From Rubrivivax sp. (GTDB taxonomy: Bacteria; Pseudomonadota; Gammaproteobacteria; Burkholderiales; Burkholderiaceae_C), in NCBI GenBank assembly GCA_019635285.1, contig JAHBZS010000029.1, forward strand, positions 1 through 58,321: a stretch of DNA of 58,321 nucleotides, in the 5' to 3' direction. The number at the start of each line of letters is the position of its first letter. Position 1 is the first letter of the stretch. This document shows, one piece after another, positions 9,522-17,858 of this stretch. Position numbers and translations under genes: made by a program. The notes beneath the pieces were generated by a model, which ran no database searches, had not been told where the DNA came from, and saw only the letters and a program-made list of their open reading frames with translations.

Positions 9522-10727
9522 TCAGTTCTTCATCTTGCAGTCCTGCACGTAGGCGTCGCCGCGCTCGCGCAGGATCGGCTCGCCGAAGGACTTGTTGATC
9601 AGCCCGCCGCCGTTGGGGTTGGTGCCGACCACGCGCACGTAGTAGTTCTGGATCGGGTACTGGTTGGTATTGAACTTGAAGGCGCCGCGCACCGAGTCGA
9701 ACTTGGCGGCCTGCAGCGCCTTGCGCACCGCGGCGCGGTCTTCCAGCTTGCCCTTGGTGTCGCGCACCGCGGCGTTGATGAGCAGCGCGGCGTCATAGCC
9801 CTGCGACGCATACAGCGTCGGGATGCGGCCGTACTCCTTCTGGAATTCGGCCATGAACTTCTGGTTGGCGGGGTTGCTGAAGTCCGGCGACCAGTGCGCG
9901 GTGTTGAACAGCCCGGCCATGGCCTCGCCCACCGGCTTGATGACGTCCTGGTCGGCGCTGAAGCCCGGCAGCAGCAGGGTGGTGTCCTTGCCCAGGCCGG
10001 CGCCGACGTACTGCTTGATGAAGTTGATGCCCATGCCGCCGGGCAGGAAGATGTACACCGCCTGCGGCTTGGCGGCGCGGATCTCGGCCAGCTCGGCGGC
10101 GTAGTCCAGCTGGCCCAGCTTGGTGTAGTTCTCGCCCACCACCTGGCCCTTGTACATGCGCTTGAAGCCGGCCAGCGAGTCCTTGCCCGCCTGGTAGTTG
10201 GGCGCCACCAGGTACACCGACTTCAGGTCGCGCGTGTTGGCAAACTGGCCCGCCGCCTCGTGGTAGGCGTCATTGGGCCAGGACACCGCGAAGAACAGCG
10301 GGTTGCAGTCCTTGCCGGCCATCGACGACGGCGCCGCATTCGGGCTGATGTAGAAGGTGTTGTTGTCCAGCGCCTCGGGCAACGCCGCCAGCATGATGTT
10401 GGAGAAGACCACGCCGGTCATGAAGTCGACCTTGTCGCGCTTGACGTTCTTCTCGAACAGCTGCTTGGCCACGTCGGGCTTGAACTGGTCGTCGCTGACC
10501 AGCACCTCGGCGGGCAGCCCGCCCAGCTTGCCGCCGTTGAGCTTGACGGCCAGCAGGAAGCCGTCGCGGATGTCCACGCCCAGCGCCGACGACGGGCCCG
10601 ACAGCGTGCTGACGAAGCCCACCTTGACCTTGTCGGCGGCCAGGACCGCTGGCGCGGTCAAGCTCAGGCAGGCGGCCGTCAAGGCGATGACCACACCGGG
10701 CAACGAAATTCGATTCAGCTTGAACAT
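9522..10727 (-). CDS. livK: Periplasmic binding protein of Liv-type transporter
   Basis: A 401-residue Leu/Ile/Val-type binding protein with a Sec signal peptide (hydrophobic core residues ~8-28, cleavage likely after VLA at 30) and a mature N-terminus DKVKVGFVSTLSGP, typical of family type 1 binding proteins. ATG 10727 is preceded by AGGATCC. It is first in the livKHMGF order. Binding-protein sequence does not reveal the ligand; similar proteins serve branched amino acids, amides, or aromatic acids. Confidence 0.92.
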   Translation of the reverse strand: MFKLNRISLPGVVIALTAACLSLTAPAVLAADKVKVGFVSTLSGPSSALGVDIRDGFLLAVKLNGGKLGGLPAEVLVSDDQFKPDVAKQLFEKNVKRDKVDFMTGVVFSNIMLAALPEALDNNTFYISPNAAPSSMAGKDCNPLFFAVSWPNDAYHEAAGQFANTRDLKSVYLVAPNYQAGKDSLAGFKRMYKGQVVGENYTKLGQLDYAAELAEIRAAKPQAVYIFLPGGMGINFIKQYVGAGLGKDTTLLLPGFSADQDVIKPVGEAMAGLFNTAHWSPDFSNPANQKFMAEFQKEYGRIPTLYASQGYDAALLINAAVRDTKGKLEDRAAVRKALQAAKFDSVRGAFKFNTNQYPIQNYYVRVVGTNPNGGGLINKSFGEPILRERGDAYVQDCKMKN

Positions 10728-10806
10728 GGTTGGATCCTGTTGTGAGGATGTGTGCGTCTCAGGACACTGGCCCGCAAATACTTGATTGGCGGGAGGCGAA
10801 ACAGGG

Positions 10807-11739
10807 CTAGTTCGATTCTTCATCAAAGTAGTCGCTGTCGATTTTCGGAATCTTGACCGTGCGCGCAGAAACGCCGACGTCGTGCTCGATCATCAGTTCA
10901 GCAAGACGCGGACCATCGACCAGGACGACGCGCTCGATAGACTTGGCGAACTCGATGGCTTGTGCGGTGTAGCCTGAAGTCGTGATGAAGACGCCCTTGG
11001 TTGATCGCTGGCCTGCAAGGGCACCGTAGAAGCCCTGTACTTCAGGTCGACCGACCGTGCCTTGCCACCGCTTCGCCTGAACGTAGACCTTTTCTAGCCC
11101 AAGCTTGTCAAGGGATATCACGCCATCGATGCCGCCGTCGCCGGCGCCCCCCACGCGTTGAAGGTCCGCCCGGCTGGCGCCGTAACCCATGCGATGCAGC
11201 AAGTCGAGAACGATCGCTTCGAAGAACGAAGGAGAGACCGTGGACAGCGCGTCCAGAAGTTCCGCAGCAACGGAGCTGCGCAACTCCGCAAGGGCCTCAC
11301 CGAGCCGGTCGTCGGGGCTCGTGATGGCGGAAGGCACGGCCAGTGCCTGCACGAGCGCGGGGGAAGCCAGCGACTCACCGTTCGATGCCGGCCGAAGACG
11401 AACATCCATGTAACCGACGGCGAGTCGCTCAACATCCCTTGCGGGCAACGGGCTTGGATGCTTAGTCGCGAACTGAATGCCTTCGTCCGTGAGTTGCCAG
11501 AAGCCACGCCGCGGACTGCTTGAAAGACCCGCCCGCTTCAGCCGATCGTGAGCCCAACCCGCGCGATTCTTGTAGACGGGCTGAGCGCCGCTCGGAAGTC
11601 GTTCCTGCCGATCCGCATCGCTGACGCCAAGTGCCCTTGCCGCGGCTTCATGGGCTTCACGCGCCGGCGCTCCATCGGGCCGGGTCGCTAGGAATCGAAG
11701 TACCGGTTCGATGAACTTGTCGTACGTCGGCACTGCCAT
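10807..11739 (-). CDS. Mrr-family type IV restriction endonuclease
   Basis: A 310-residue protein with two parts. Residues 5-90 form a winged-helix domain ending RRGFWQLTDEG, as in the Mrr N-terminal domain. Residues ~170-285 form the Mrr catalytic domain: FFEAIVLDLLHRMGYG, then GAGDGGIDGV with Asp206 and VQAKRW with Gln221-x-Lys223, the PD-(D/E)xK variant of Mrr. Such enzymes cut methylated DNA. No methyltransferase gene is adjacent, in keeping with type IV. The gene uses more A and T than its neighbours and sits beside a toxin-antitoxin pair, suggesting horizontal acquisition. Confidence 0.85.
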   Translation of the reverse strand: MAVPTYDKFIEPVLRFLATRPDGAPAREAHEAAARALGVSDADRQERLPSGAQPVYKNRAGWAHDRLKRAGLSSSPRRGFWQLTDEGIQFATKHPSPLPARDVERLAVGYMDVRLRPASNGESLASPALVQALAVPSAITSPDDRLGEALAELRSSVAAELLDALSTVSPSFFEAIVLDLLHRMGYGASRADLQRVGGAGDGGIDGVISLDKLGLEKVYVQAKRWQGTVGRPEVQGFYGALAGQRSTKGVFITTSGYTAQAIEFAKSIERVVLVDGPRLAELMIEHDVGVSARTVKIPKIDSDYFDEESN

Positions 11740-11811
11740 GATTTGCCTCTTGACCCATTGTCCCCGGGTTTGGCTCGTGGGGCTCAAGGAGTGGCGTTGC
11801 GGCACACCATC

Positions 11812-12171
11812 TCAATCGCGAATCCGCACGCGCAGCTTGTCGATCACCCATAGTTGGCCCGCAGTGCGCTCCAGTGCGGACAGGCGCACTCCCGACAGCA
11901 CCAGTTCGACGATCGCACTGAAGGTCTGCTCGGCTGGCCTGAGCACCCAGATGCCCCGATGACTGCCCGGCGGGTAGACCCGGATGTCTGCGAAATCGAG
12001 GTCGAGGGTGACGAGGATTCGATCTTCCGCGGTGCAGGCGTCCAGGACGACAGGATCGACGGCACCTGCAAGCCCCTCGGATACTGCCGTTTCTACGTCA
12101 TGGCCGAGATCACGCAACGCCGGCTCGGCCCGGCGCGGCAAGTTCTCGTCGAGCTTGAAGCGCAGGCTCAT
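11812..12171 (-). CDS. DUF5615 PIN-like protein, probable toxin
   Basis: A 119-residue protein starting MSLRFKLDENLP; the acidic DEN at residues 8-10 and LVTLDLDFAD further on are the metal-binding acidic positions of DUF5615 PIN-like proteins. A TTG directly before the ATG is in frame but less likely as start. It follows the DUF433 gene by 9 bases in the same direction, the standard DUF433-DUF5615 order of a predicted toxin-antitoxin module, where the PIN-like protein is the presumed RNase. RNase activity is inferred from the fold only. Confidence 0.8.
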   Translation of the reverse strand: MSLRFKLDENLPRRAEPALRDLGHDVETAVSEGLAGAVDPVVLDACTAEDRILVTLDLDFADIRVYPPGSHRGIWVLRPAEQTFSAIVELVLSGVRLSALERTAGQLWVIDKLRVRIRD

Positions 12172-12180
12172 CAAGCTGCG

Positions 12181-12408
12181 CTATGCGGGCACGGGCACGA
12201 TCCGCTCCCTTGCCAGGTCGGCGGCATAGCCTATGGCCGCGGATATGTGTTCGGCCCGCAGCGTGGGGTATTCGTCGAGGATGCTTGCAACCGTCTCACC
12301 CGCTGCCAGGTTGTCCAGTACCACCGACACCGGCACGCGCGTACCGCGAAAGCACACGGCCCCGTGCATGATCGTGGGGTCCGCAGTGATGAACGGCTTC
12401 CAGTTCAT
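12181..12408 (-). CDS. DUF433 protein, probable antitoxin
   Basis: A 75-residue protein with the DUF433 signature: ITADPTIMHGAVCFRGTRVPVSVVLDNLAAG followed by EYPTLRAEHISAAIGYA. DUF433 proteins carry a helix-turn-helix and usually lie directly upstream of a DUF5615 PIN-like gene, as here, so this is the likely antitoxin and autoregulator. GAGGTC precedes the ATG at 12408. Its upstream region up to the dioxygenase beta stop is only 61 bases. Confidence 0.82.
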   Translation of the reverse strand: MNWKPFITADPTIMHGAVCFRGTRVPVSVVLDNLAAGETVASILDEYPTLRAEHISAAIGYAADLARERIVPVPA

Positions 12409-12469
12409 GGTTGACCTCGCGGCTGTACCGATGGCTTGATCTTAGCTGCCGTCGCCGCGTGTGCCTTCA

Positions 12470-13126
12470 TCAGACCCAGATCTGCAGCACGTAATCGAAC
12501 GGCGCCTGGCCGTTGAACAGGTCCACGCGCTGCAGCCGGATGCGCAGCGCGCCGGCCGCGTCGCGCACCAGCGTGTGGCGGTAGCTGCCGCCGAAATGGC
12601 GCACGGTGTCGCGCCGCAGCTCCATCATGTGGAAGCGTGACCGCACCCGGATCTGCTGCGCGTCGGCCGATTCGATGGCGACATGGCTCACCAGGTGGTT
12701 GGTCTCCCACATCGGCGCCTGCGACCAGGCGTTCGGGTGCGTGATGCGGCCCTTGCGGATCTCCATCATCAGCTTGTCTTCGGCAAAGATCGACGGCGAG
12801 CCTTCCCATTCGGTCTGGCTGCGCTCCACCGGCATCCAGTAGATGCCCTGCGCATCGAACAGGTCCATCCAGGCCTGCCATTGCTTGGCGTCCAGCAGCT
12901 CGGCCTGCAGGTAGAGGAACTGTTCGACCTCGCGCTGCAGGTCCGCGCCGGGCAGCAGCGCGGGCGCCGGCGCAGCCCCCGCGTGCGGCGCGCGCGGCGA
13001 ATGATCGGGTTCGATGCGCTGGGCGCCGCTGGGGCCGTCGCCCGCCGCCGCCTCGATGACCACCTCCTGGGCCAGCAGGTGCTCGAAGTCCGGGCCGGCG
13101 CTGGGGATCGTGTTGCTCTTGCTCAT
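12470..13126 (-). CDS. Aromatic-ring-hydroxylating dioxygenase, beta (small) subunit
   Basis: A 218-residue protein of the SnoaL-like/NTF2 fold used by Rieske oxygenase beta subunits: LQREVEQFLYLQAELLDAKQWQAWMDLFD, then IYWMPVERSQ and a C-terminal VDLFNGQAPFDYVLQIWV. The N-terminal ~55 residues are an extra, low-complexity extension compared with typical 160-190-residue subunits. An AGGAGC site lies before the ATG, which is 13 bases after the alpha-subunit stop, so the pair is co-transcribed. The beta subunit is structural. Confidence 0.9.
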   Translation of the reverse strand: MSKSNTIPSAGPDFEHLLAQEVVIEAAAGDGPSGAQRIEPDHSPRAPHAGAAPAPALLPGADLQREVEQFLYLQAELLDAKQWQAWMDLFDAQGIYWMPVERSQTEWEGSPSIFAEDKLMMEIRKGRITHPNAWSQAPMWETNHLVSHVAIESADAQQIRVRSRFHMMELRRDTVRHFGGSYRHTLVRDAAGALRIRLQRVDLFNGQAPFDYVLQIWV

Positions 13127-13139
13127 GGGGCGCTCCTGG

Positions 13140-14432
13140 CTATGCGGCCGACATGTAGTCGCACCAGGCGCGGAACTGGTTGCGCATCACCGCTTCCGAC
13201 GTGCCGTGGTTCGAATAGGTGACGCCGCCTTCGACGCGGTCGTCGCCGTAGTGGCGATGAAAGCTCACCCAGTCGCCGCCGTTCGAGGCCAGCCCCCATT
13301 GGCCCTTGGTCCAGTTCTCCAGGTCGTCGGCATTGATCATCGTGGCCGGCGAGTTGACCAGGTTGTAGTACCACAGGCTGCGCCGGTAGATGGCCTCGGG
13401 CGCGCCCTTCAGGCGGAAGTGCCAGATCTCCGACAGCGTCTTGTCCGGGCCGATGGGGCGCAGGCAGCGCAGCTGCTGCAGCGGCGACTGCACCGACAGG
13501 TACGGATACACCAGCACGTGGTGGATGCTGCGCGACAGGTATTCCTCGGCGCGCTGCTCGCCATAAGCCTGCTTGAGCAGCGCCTCGTGCGCCAGCGTGT
13601 CCGGGTCCTGCGGGCGCAGCCCCATGTAGGCCTTGAGGATGCCGTGGCCGCGCGGGAAGTTGATGGTCTGCACGGCGTCCCACTGCTCGAAGCTGGACGC
13701 GAAGGTCGACAGGTAGTGGTAGTACAGCGGCGGCGATGCGCCTTCGGCCTTCAGCCGCTTTTCCACGCGGCCGGCGGAGATGCCGGTGGACTGGTGCGTC
13801 ACCGACGGGTGCAGCGAATCGAGCTGGTTCTCCATGAAGAACTTCCAGTTCGAATGCTGCACGACGCGGTGGCACACCGGCACGACTTCGACTTCGCCGA
13901 CCGGCGAGCGGTCGCACATGTCGTCGAAGGCGATGCGCGCCTCGCCCAGGAATTCGGCCAGGCCCGGGCCGTCGGCGGTCAGGCTGGCGAAGACGAAACC
14001 GCGGTAGCGGTCGACGCGCGCCGCGCGCTTGACGCTGCAGTCGGGGTTGTCGCGCGTCATGCGCGTGCCGTCGTAGCCGGCGGCCAGCGGGATGGCGCGC
14101 ACGTGGCCGTCGAGATGGAAGCTCCAGGCGTGGTACGAGCAGACGAAGGCGCTGCCGGTGTTGCCCTTCAGGTTGCCGACCAGCTGCACGCCGCGGTGCG
14201 GGCAGCGGTTGTAGAGCACCTGCACGCTGCCGTCCTTCTGCCGCACCATGATCATCGGCTGGCGGCCGATGGTCACGGCATAGTAGTCGCCGGGTTTCGG
14301 CACCTGCGATTCATGGCCGCAGTAGACCCAGGTGCGTTCCCAGATCTTTTCCATCTCAAGGTCGAAGATCTGCTGGTCGGTGTAGACCGTCTTGTGCACG
14401 CGGTCGGGTTCGACGAGGCTGTTCAGGTTCAT
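13140..14432 (-). CDS. Aromatic-ring-hydroxylating dioxygenase, alpha (catalytic) subunit
   Basis: A 430-residue Rieske oxygenase. The [2Fe-2S] ligands are Cys77, His79, Cys98 and His101 in CPHRG and CSYHAW. The mononuclear iron site is seen in ENQLDSLHPSVTH, giving Asp205 as bridging residue and His208/His213 as ligands. It would add O2 across an aromatic ring or perform a related oxidation. The substrate is not clear from sequence. No ferredoxin or reductase gene is in the window, so electrons must come from a remote partner. AGGATCC precedes the ATG. Confidence 0.93.
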   Translation of the reverse strand: MNLNSLVEPDRVHKTVYTDQQIFDLEMEKIWERTWVYCGHESQVPKPGDYYAVTIGRQPMIMVRQKDGSVQVLYNRCPHRGVQLVGNLKGNTGSAFVCSYHAWSFHLDGHVRAIPLAAGYDGTRMTRDNPDCSVKRAARVDRYRGFVFASLTADGPGLAEFLGEARIAFDDMCDRSPVGEVEVVPVCHRVVQHSNWKFFMENQLDSLHPSVTHQSTGISAGRVEKRLKAEGASPPLYYHYLSTFASSFEQWDAVQTINFPRGHGILKAYMGLRPQDPDTLAHEALLKQAYGEQRAEEYLSRSIHHVLVYPYLSVQSPLQQLRCLRPIGPDKTLSEIWHFRLKGAPEAIYRRSLWYYNLVNSPATMINADDLENWTKGQWGLASNGGDWVSFHRHYGDDRVEGGVTYSNHGTSEAVMRNQFRAWCDYMSAA

Positions 14433-14659
14433 CGCAGGATCCTGTGAGTGGGCGCGGCGTCCACGGCGCATTGGATCATGACAGCACGGCGGCGCGCGCG
14501 AGGCTTTGTACCTGCTGCGGTGACGGGCAAGGAGGCCGTGGGCGGCCGACCCCGATCGGCCGCAGACGCTTGCGGCCATGCGCCGCCGCGGCAGCCTCTT
14601 GGTCGCCTCTCAGGAGAGGACGCGCCTGCCGGTCGCCTGCGAGATTCAGCCGGGCGGGT

Positions 14660-15097
14660 TCAGTCCTTGCTCGCGCAATTGAGCATCCACTGCACGCCGA
14701 AGCGGTCGCGCAGGCTGCCGAAGTAGGCACCCCAGAACATGTCCTGCAGCGGCATCTGCACGCTGCCGCCGGCGGCCAGCGCCTGGAACAGCCGCTCGGT
14801 CTGCTCGCGCGTGTCGGTCTCCAGGTTGATGTGCAGGTTGTTGCCGGCCACCAGCTGGAAGCCCATCGACTCGGTGGCGTCGGTGCCCATCAGCACGTGG
14901 CCCGCCAGGATCGGCAGCTCGACGTGCATCACCAAGCGTTTGTCGGCTTTGGACAGCGGCGGCTGGCCCGGCGCCGCGGGCGCGTCGCCCATGCGATGGA
15001 TCGGGCCGTTGAACTCGCCGCCGAAGACCCTGCGATAGAACTCGAAGGCCTCTTCGGTGTTGCCGGGGAAGTTGAGGTAGGTGCTGACGCGGGCCAT
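14660..15097 (-). CDS. VOC (glyoxalase/PhnB-like) family protein
   Basis: A 145-residue protein of the PhnB/3-demethylubiquinone methyltransferase-like branch of the VOC superfamily: STYLNFPGNTEEAFEFYRRVFGG at the start and WGAYFGSLRDRFGVQWMLN at the end. These proteins have two paired beta-alpha-beta-beta-beta units that may bind a metal; most have no known reaction. The start at 15097 was chosen over upstream frames because homology begins there and AAAGGCAG precedes it. It is divergent from the kinase gene with 89 bases between. Confidence 0.85.
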   Translation of the reverse strand: MARVSTYLNFPGNTEEAFEFYRRVFGGEFNGPIHRMGDAPAAPGQPPLSKADKRLVMHVELPILAGHVLMGTDATESMGFQLVAGNNLHINLETDTREQTERLFQALAAGGSVQMPLQDMFWGAYFGSLRDRFGVQWMLNCASKD

Positions 15098-15186
15098 GAC
15101 GCTGCCTTTGCGGGATGCCGGGCGACCATCGTAGCGCCGAAGCCCTTCGGCTATGCTCGCCGCCACCGCCACCCGATCCCGCTGCA

Positions 15187-16128
15187 ATGACCCTGCGCGC
15201 CGCCATCGCCGCCTCGATGGCCTACGACACCATCATGGTGTTCGAAGGCCAGTTCACCGACCACATCCTTCCCGACCAGATCCACAAGATCAACCTGTCG
15301 TTCCTGTCGCCGCGCATGCGCCGCGAATACGGCGGCTGCGCCGGCAACATCGCCTACAACTACAAGCTGGTCGGCGGCGACCCGGTGCCCATCGGCATGG
15401 TGGGCGACGACTTCGGGCCGTATCTCGAGCACTGCCAGCGCCACGGCATCGACGCCAGCTGCCTGCAGCAGGCCAAAGACGCCTACACCGCGCAGTGCTT
15501 CATCGTCACCGACCTGCACAACAACCAGCTGGCCGGCTTTCACCCCGGGGCGATGGGCCAGTCGGCGCAGATCCCGGTATCGCAGGCCGGCAAGGTGGCC
15601 TGCGGCCTGGTGGGCCCCGACGCCAAGGACGCGATGCAGTTGCACACGCAGCAGATGGCCGCGGCCGGCATCCCCTTCATCCTCGACCCCGGCCAGAACA
15701 TCCTGCTGTTCAGTGGGCCGGAGCTGCTGGCGCTGGTCGACCAGGCGCCGGTGCTGGTGTGCAACGACTACGAGGCCGAGCTCATCGCCGACAAGACCGG
15801 CCTGTCGCTGGACCAGCTGGCCGCGCGTGTGCAGACGCTGATCGTCACGCGCGGCGCCGAAGGCTCGTGGGTGCACCAGGGCGGGCAGCGCCAGGCGGTG
15901 GCGCCGGTGCGCGCGGCCGACGTCAAGGACCCCACCGGCTGCGGCGATGCCTACCGCGCCGGGCTGCTGCTGGCGCTGGCCAAAGGCCTGCCGCTGCTGC
16001 AGGGGGCGCAGCTGGGCAGCGTGCTCGGCGCCATCAAGATCGCGGTGCAGGGCTGTCAGAACCACAGGCCGACGCCGGCGGAGATCCGTGCCGCCTTCGA
16101 AGCGCACTACGGCCGCTGGCCGTTCTAG
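15187..16128 (+). CDS. PfkB-family carbohydrate/nucleoside kinase
   Basis: A 313-residue ribokinase-superfamily enzyme. GGCAGNIAYNYKLVGGDPVPIGMVGDDFG is the first PfkB signature and DPTGCGDAYRAG at residues 248-259 is the second, with Asp254 as the catalytic base. The SMAYDTIMVFEGQF N-terminus and overall form resemble adenosine-kinase-like members annotated in betaproteobacteria; the sugar or nucleoside is unproven. The stop TAG touches the ATG of the LysE gene, so the two are co-transcribed. TATGCT at 15152-15157 could be its -10 box. Confidence 0.88.
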   Translation: MTLRAAIAASMAYDTIMVFEGQFTDHILPDQIHKINLSFLSPRMRREYGGCAGNIAYNYKLVGGDPVPIGMVGDDFGPYLEHCQRHGIDASCLQQAKDAYTAQCFIVTDLHNNQLAGFHPGAMGQSAQIPVSQAGKVACGLVGPDAKDAMQLHTQQMAAAGIPFILDPGQNILLFSGPELLALVDQAPVLVCNDYEAELIADKTGLSLDQLAARVQTLIVTRGAEGSWVHQGGQRQAVAPVRAADVKDPTGCGDAYRAGLLLALAKGLPLLQGAQLGSVLGAIKIAVQGCQNHRPTPAEIRAAFEAHYGRWPF

Positions 16129-16740
16129 ATGTCTTTAGACACCTGGCTGATCTACCTGCTGGCGGCCACCGGCCTGTCGCTGTCGCCCGGCCCCAACGGG
16201 CTGCTGGCGCTGACGCACGGCGCGCTGCACGGCCATGCCAAGGCGATGTACACCATCGGCGGCGGCGCGCTGGGCTTCGTGCTGGTCATCGCGCTGTCGA
16301 TGTTCGGCATCGGCGCGCTGCTGCAGACCTCGCTGCTGTGGCTGACGGTGATGAAGTGGCTGGGCGGCGCCTACCTGGTGTGGCTGGGCCTGCAGGTGTG
16401 GCGCTCGCCGCCGATCGGCCTGGAGTTGTCGGGCACCCCCGGCGCGCGCGGCGGCGCGTCGATGTTCCGCCAGGGCCTGCTGTCGGCGCTGACCAACCCG
16501 AAGGCGCTGCTGTTCTTTGCCGCCTTCCTGCCGCAGTTCATCGATCCGGCGCGCAGCCTGTGGCTGCAGTTCGTGGTGATGGCCGGCACCTTTGCGTTGA
16601 TCGAGATCGCCACCGAGCTGCTGATCGCGCGCATGGCACACCGCATCAGCCCGTGGCTGCGGCGAGTGGGGCGCCGCTTCAACCAGGTCTGCGGCGGCCT
16701 GTTCATGGCCATCGGCGTGGCGCTGCCGCTGCGGCCCTGA
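16129..16740 (+). CDS. LysE/RhtB-family amino acid exporter
   Basis: A 203-residue membrane protein with the family opening ATGLSLSPGPNGLLALTHGALHG and a central FRQGLLSALTNPKALLFFAAFLPQFI block, both diagnostic for RhtB/LysE exporters. About six membrane helices are predicted. It starts on the base after the kinase stop codon with no own Shine-Dalgarno spacing, implying translational coupling. The exported amino acid or derivative is unknown. Confidence 0.92.
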   Translation: MSLDTWLIYLLAATGLSLSPGPNGLLALTHGALHGHAKAMYTIGGGALGFVLVIALSMFGIGALLQTSLLWLTVMKWLGGAYLVWLGLQVWRSPPIGLELSGTPGARGGASMFRQGLLSALTNPKALLFFAAFLPQFIDPARSLWLQFVVMAGTFALIEIATELLIARMAHRISPWLRRVGRRFNQVCGGLFMAIGVALPLRP

Positions 16741-16754
16741 CGCTGGGCCTGCCG

Positions 16755-17858
16755 CTAGGGATAGAACAGCTCGACGGTGTAGCCGGACACCCGCCGGTCA
16801 CCCAGATCCAGCGTGGCCTGCAGCGGCAGCTCGGCGCCGGCGGCCAGGCTGGGCGCCGGCTGGCCCAGGTCGGCCGCGCTGAGCACGCGGCGCGCCAGGG
16901 TCAGGCCTTGCGCGTCGGTCAAGCTCAGGTCCACGGCGGGCATGCGCGCCGGCGTCGGCGCCTTGTTGCGCACCACCAGCGACAGGCGGTACAGCGTGCT
17001 GTCCGGCACACGCGCCAGGCCGCTGCTGTCCACCTGCAGGGCGTCGATGCGGCGCGGCGCCTCGATGCGGCAACCCAGCACGTCGCAGCCGGCCTGCAGC
17101 ACGGGCCGGGTGGCCGGCCAGCCGGCGGCCAGGTGGTCGCGGTAGTGGAAGCCCACCTGGCCCACCAGCAACAGCGCCAGCAGCGCGGCCAGCAACGCCA
17201 GAACGCCGCGCCGCGCGGGCTGGCGGCGGCGCGCGGCGCGCTCGGCGCGGCGCATGAACTCCGGCGTCGGCATGGACGCCGCGGCCGCCGGATCGGTCAG
17301 CTGGGGCGCCGCCGCCATGTCGGCGATGACCGGGTCCTGCGCTGACGCGGCCGGCTCCAGCGCATTGGCGGGCACGGCAAGCGGGTCGGCAGCCGCGTCG
17401 GTGGTCGCGGGGGCGACTTCGACGGGGGCGGGACCGGGAGCGAGGGCGGCCGCGGCGTCGGCGGGTGCAGCGGCCGCGGCGAGGCGTGCTCCGGGGGCCG
17501 TTTCAGCCCATGGCGCAGTGGCTGCGGCCGGGGCGGGCGCAGGCACGGCAGCCGGGTCAGGCGCAGGGGCGGTCGCGATGTCTGGCGCCTGCGCCTGCGG
17601 CTGCGGCGCTACTTCGGCCGGCACCATCGTCGTCGCCCGTGCCTTGTCGGCCACCGGTTCCGCCCGCGCAAGCGCAACCGTCTCCTGCGATGCCGCGGCG
17701 GTGCCGAGCGCGGCGGACTCCAGCTCGAACAGCCGCTCGGCCGCATTGAAGACTTCGGCGCAACGGCCGCAGCGCACCCAGCCTTCGGACACCTTCAGCT
17801 GGTCGCGCACCACGCGGAACACCGTGCCGCAGGATGGGCAGCGCGTGGCCAGGTTCAT
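16755..17858 (-). CDS. Zinc-ribbon DUF3426 membrane protein
   Basis: A 367-residue protein with three parts: an N-terminal MJ0042-type zinc ribbon (Cys7, Cys10, Cys30, Cys33), a long alanine/proline-rich spacer (~60-200), one membrane helix (~218-235) and a C-terminal DUF3426 domain that is probably periplasmic. It is regularly found next to prmA in betaproteobacteria. Function unknown. Its ATG overlaps the prmA stop (ATGA). The low-complexity spacer makes several opposite-strand frames look open; these are not genes. Confidence 0.88.
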   Translation of the reverse strand: MNLATRCPSCGTVFRVVRDQLKVSEGWVRCGRCAEVFNAAERLFELESAALGTAAASQETVALARAEPVADKARATTMVPAEVAPQPQAQAPDIATAPAPDPAAVPAPAPAAATAPWAETAPGARLAAAAAPADAAAALAPGPAPVEVAPATTDAAADPLAVPANALEPAASAQDPVIADMAAAPQLTDPAAAASMPTPEFMRRAERAARRRQPARRGVLALLAALLALLLVGQVGFHYRDHLAAGWPATRPVLQAGCDVLGCRIEAPRRIDALQVDSSGLARVPDSTLYRLSLVVRNKAPTPARMPAVDLSLTDAQGLTLARRVLSAADLGQPAPSLAAGAELPLQATLDLGDRRVSGYTVELFYP

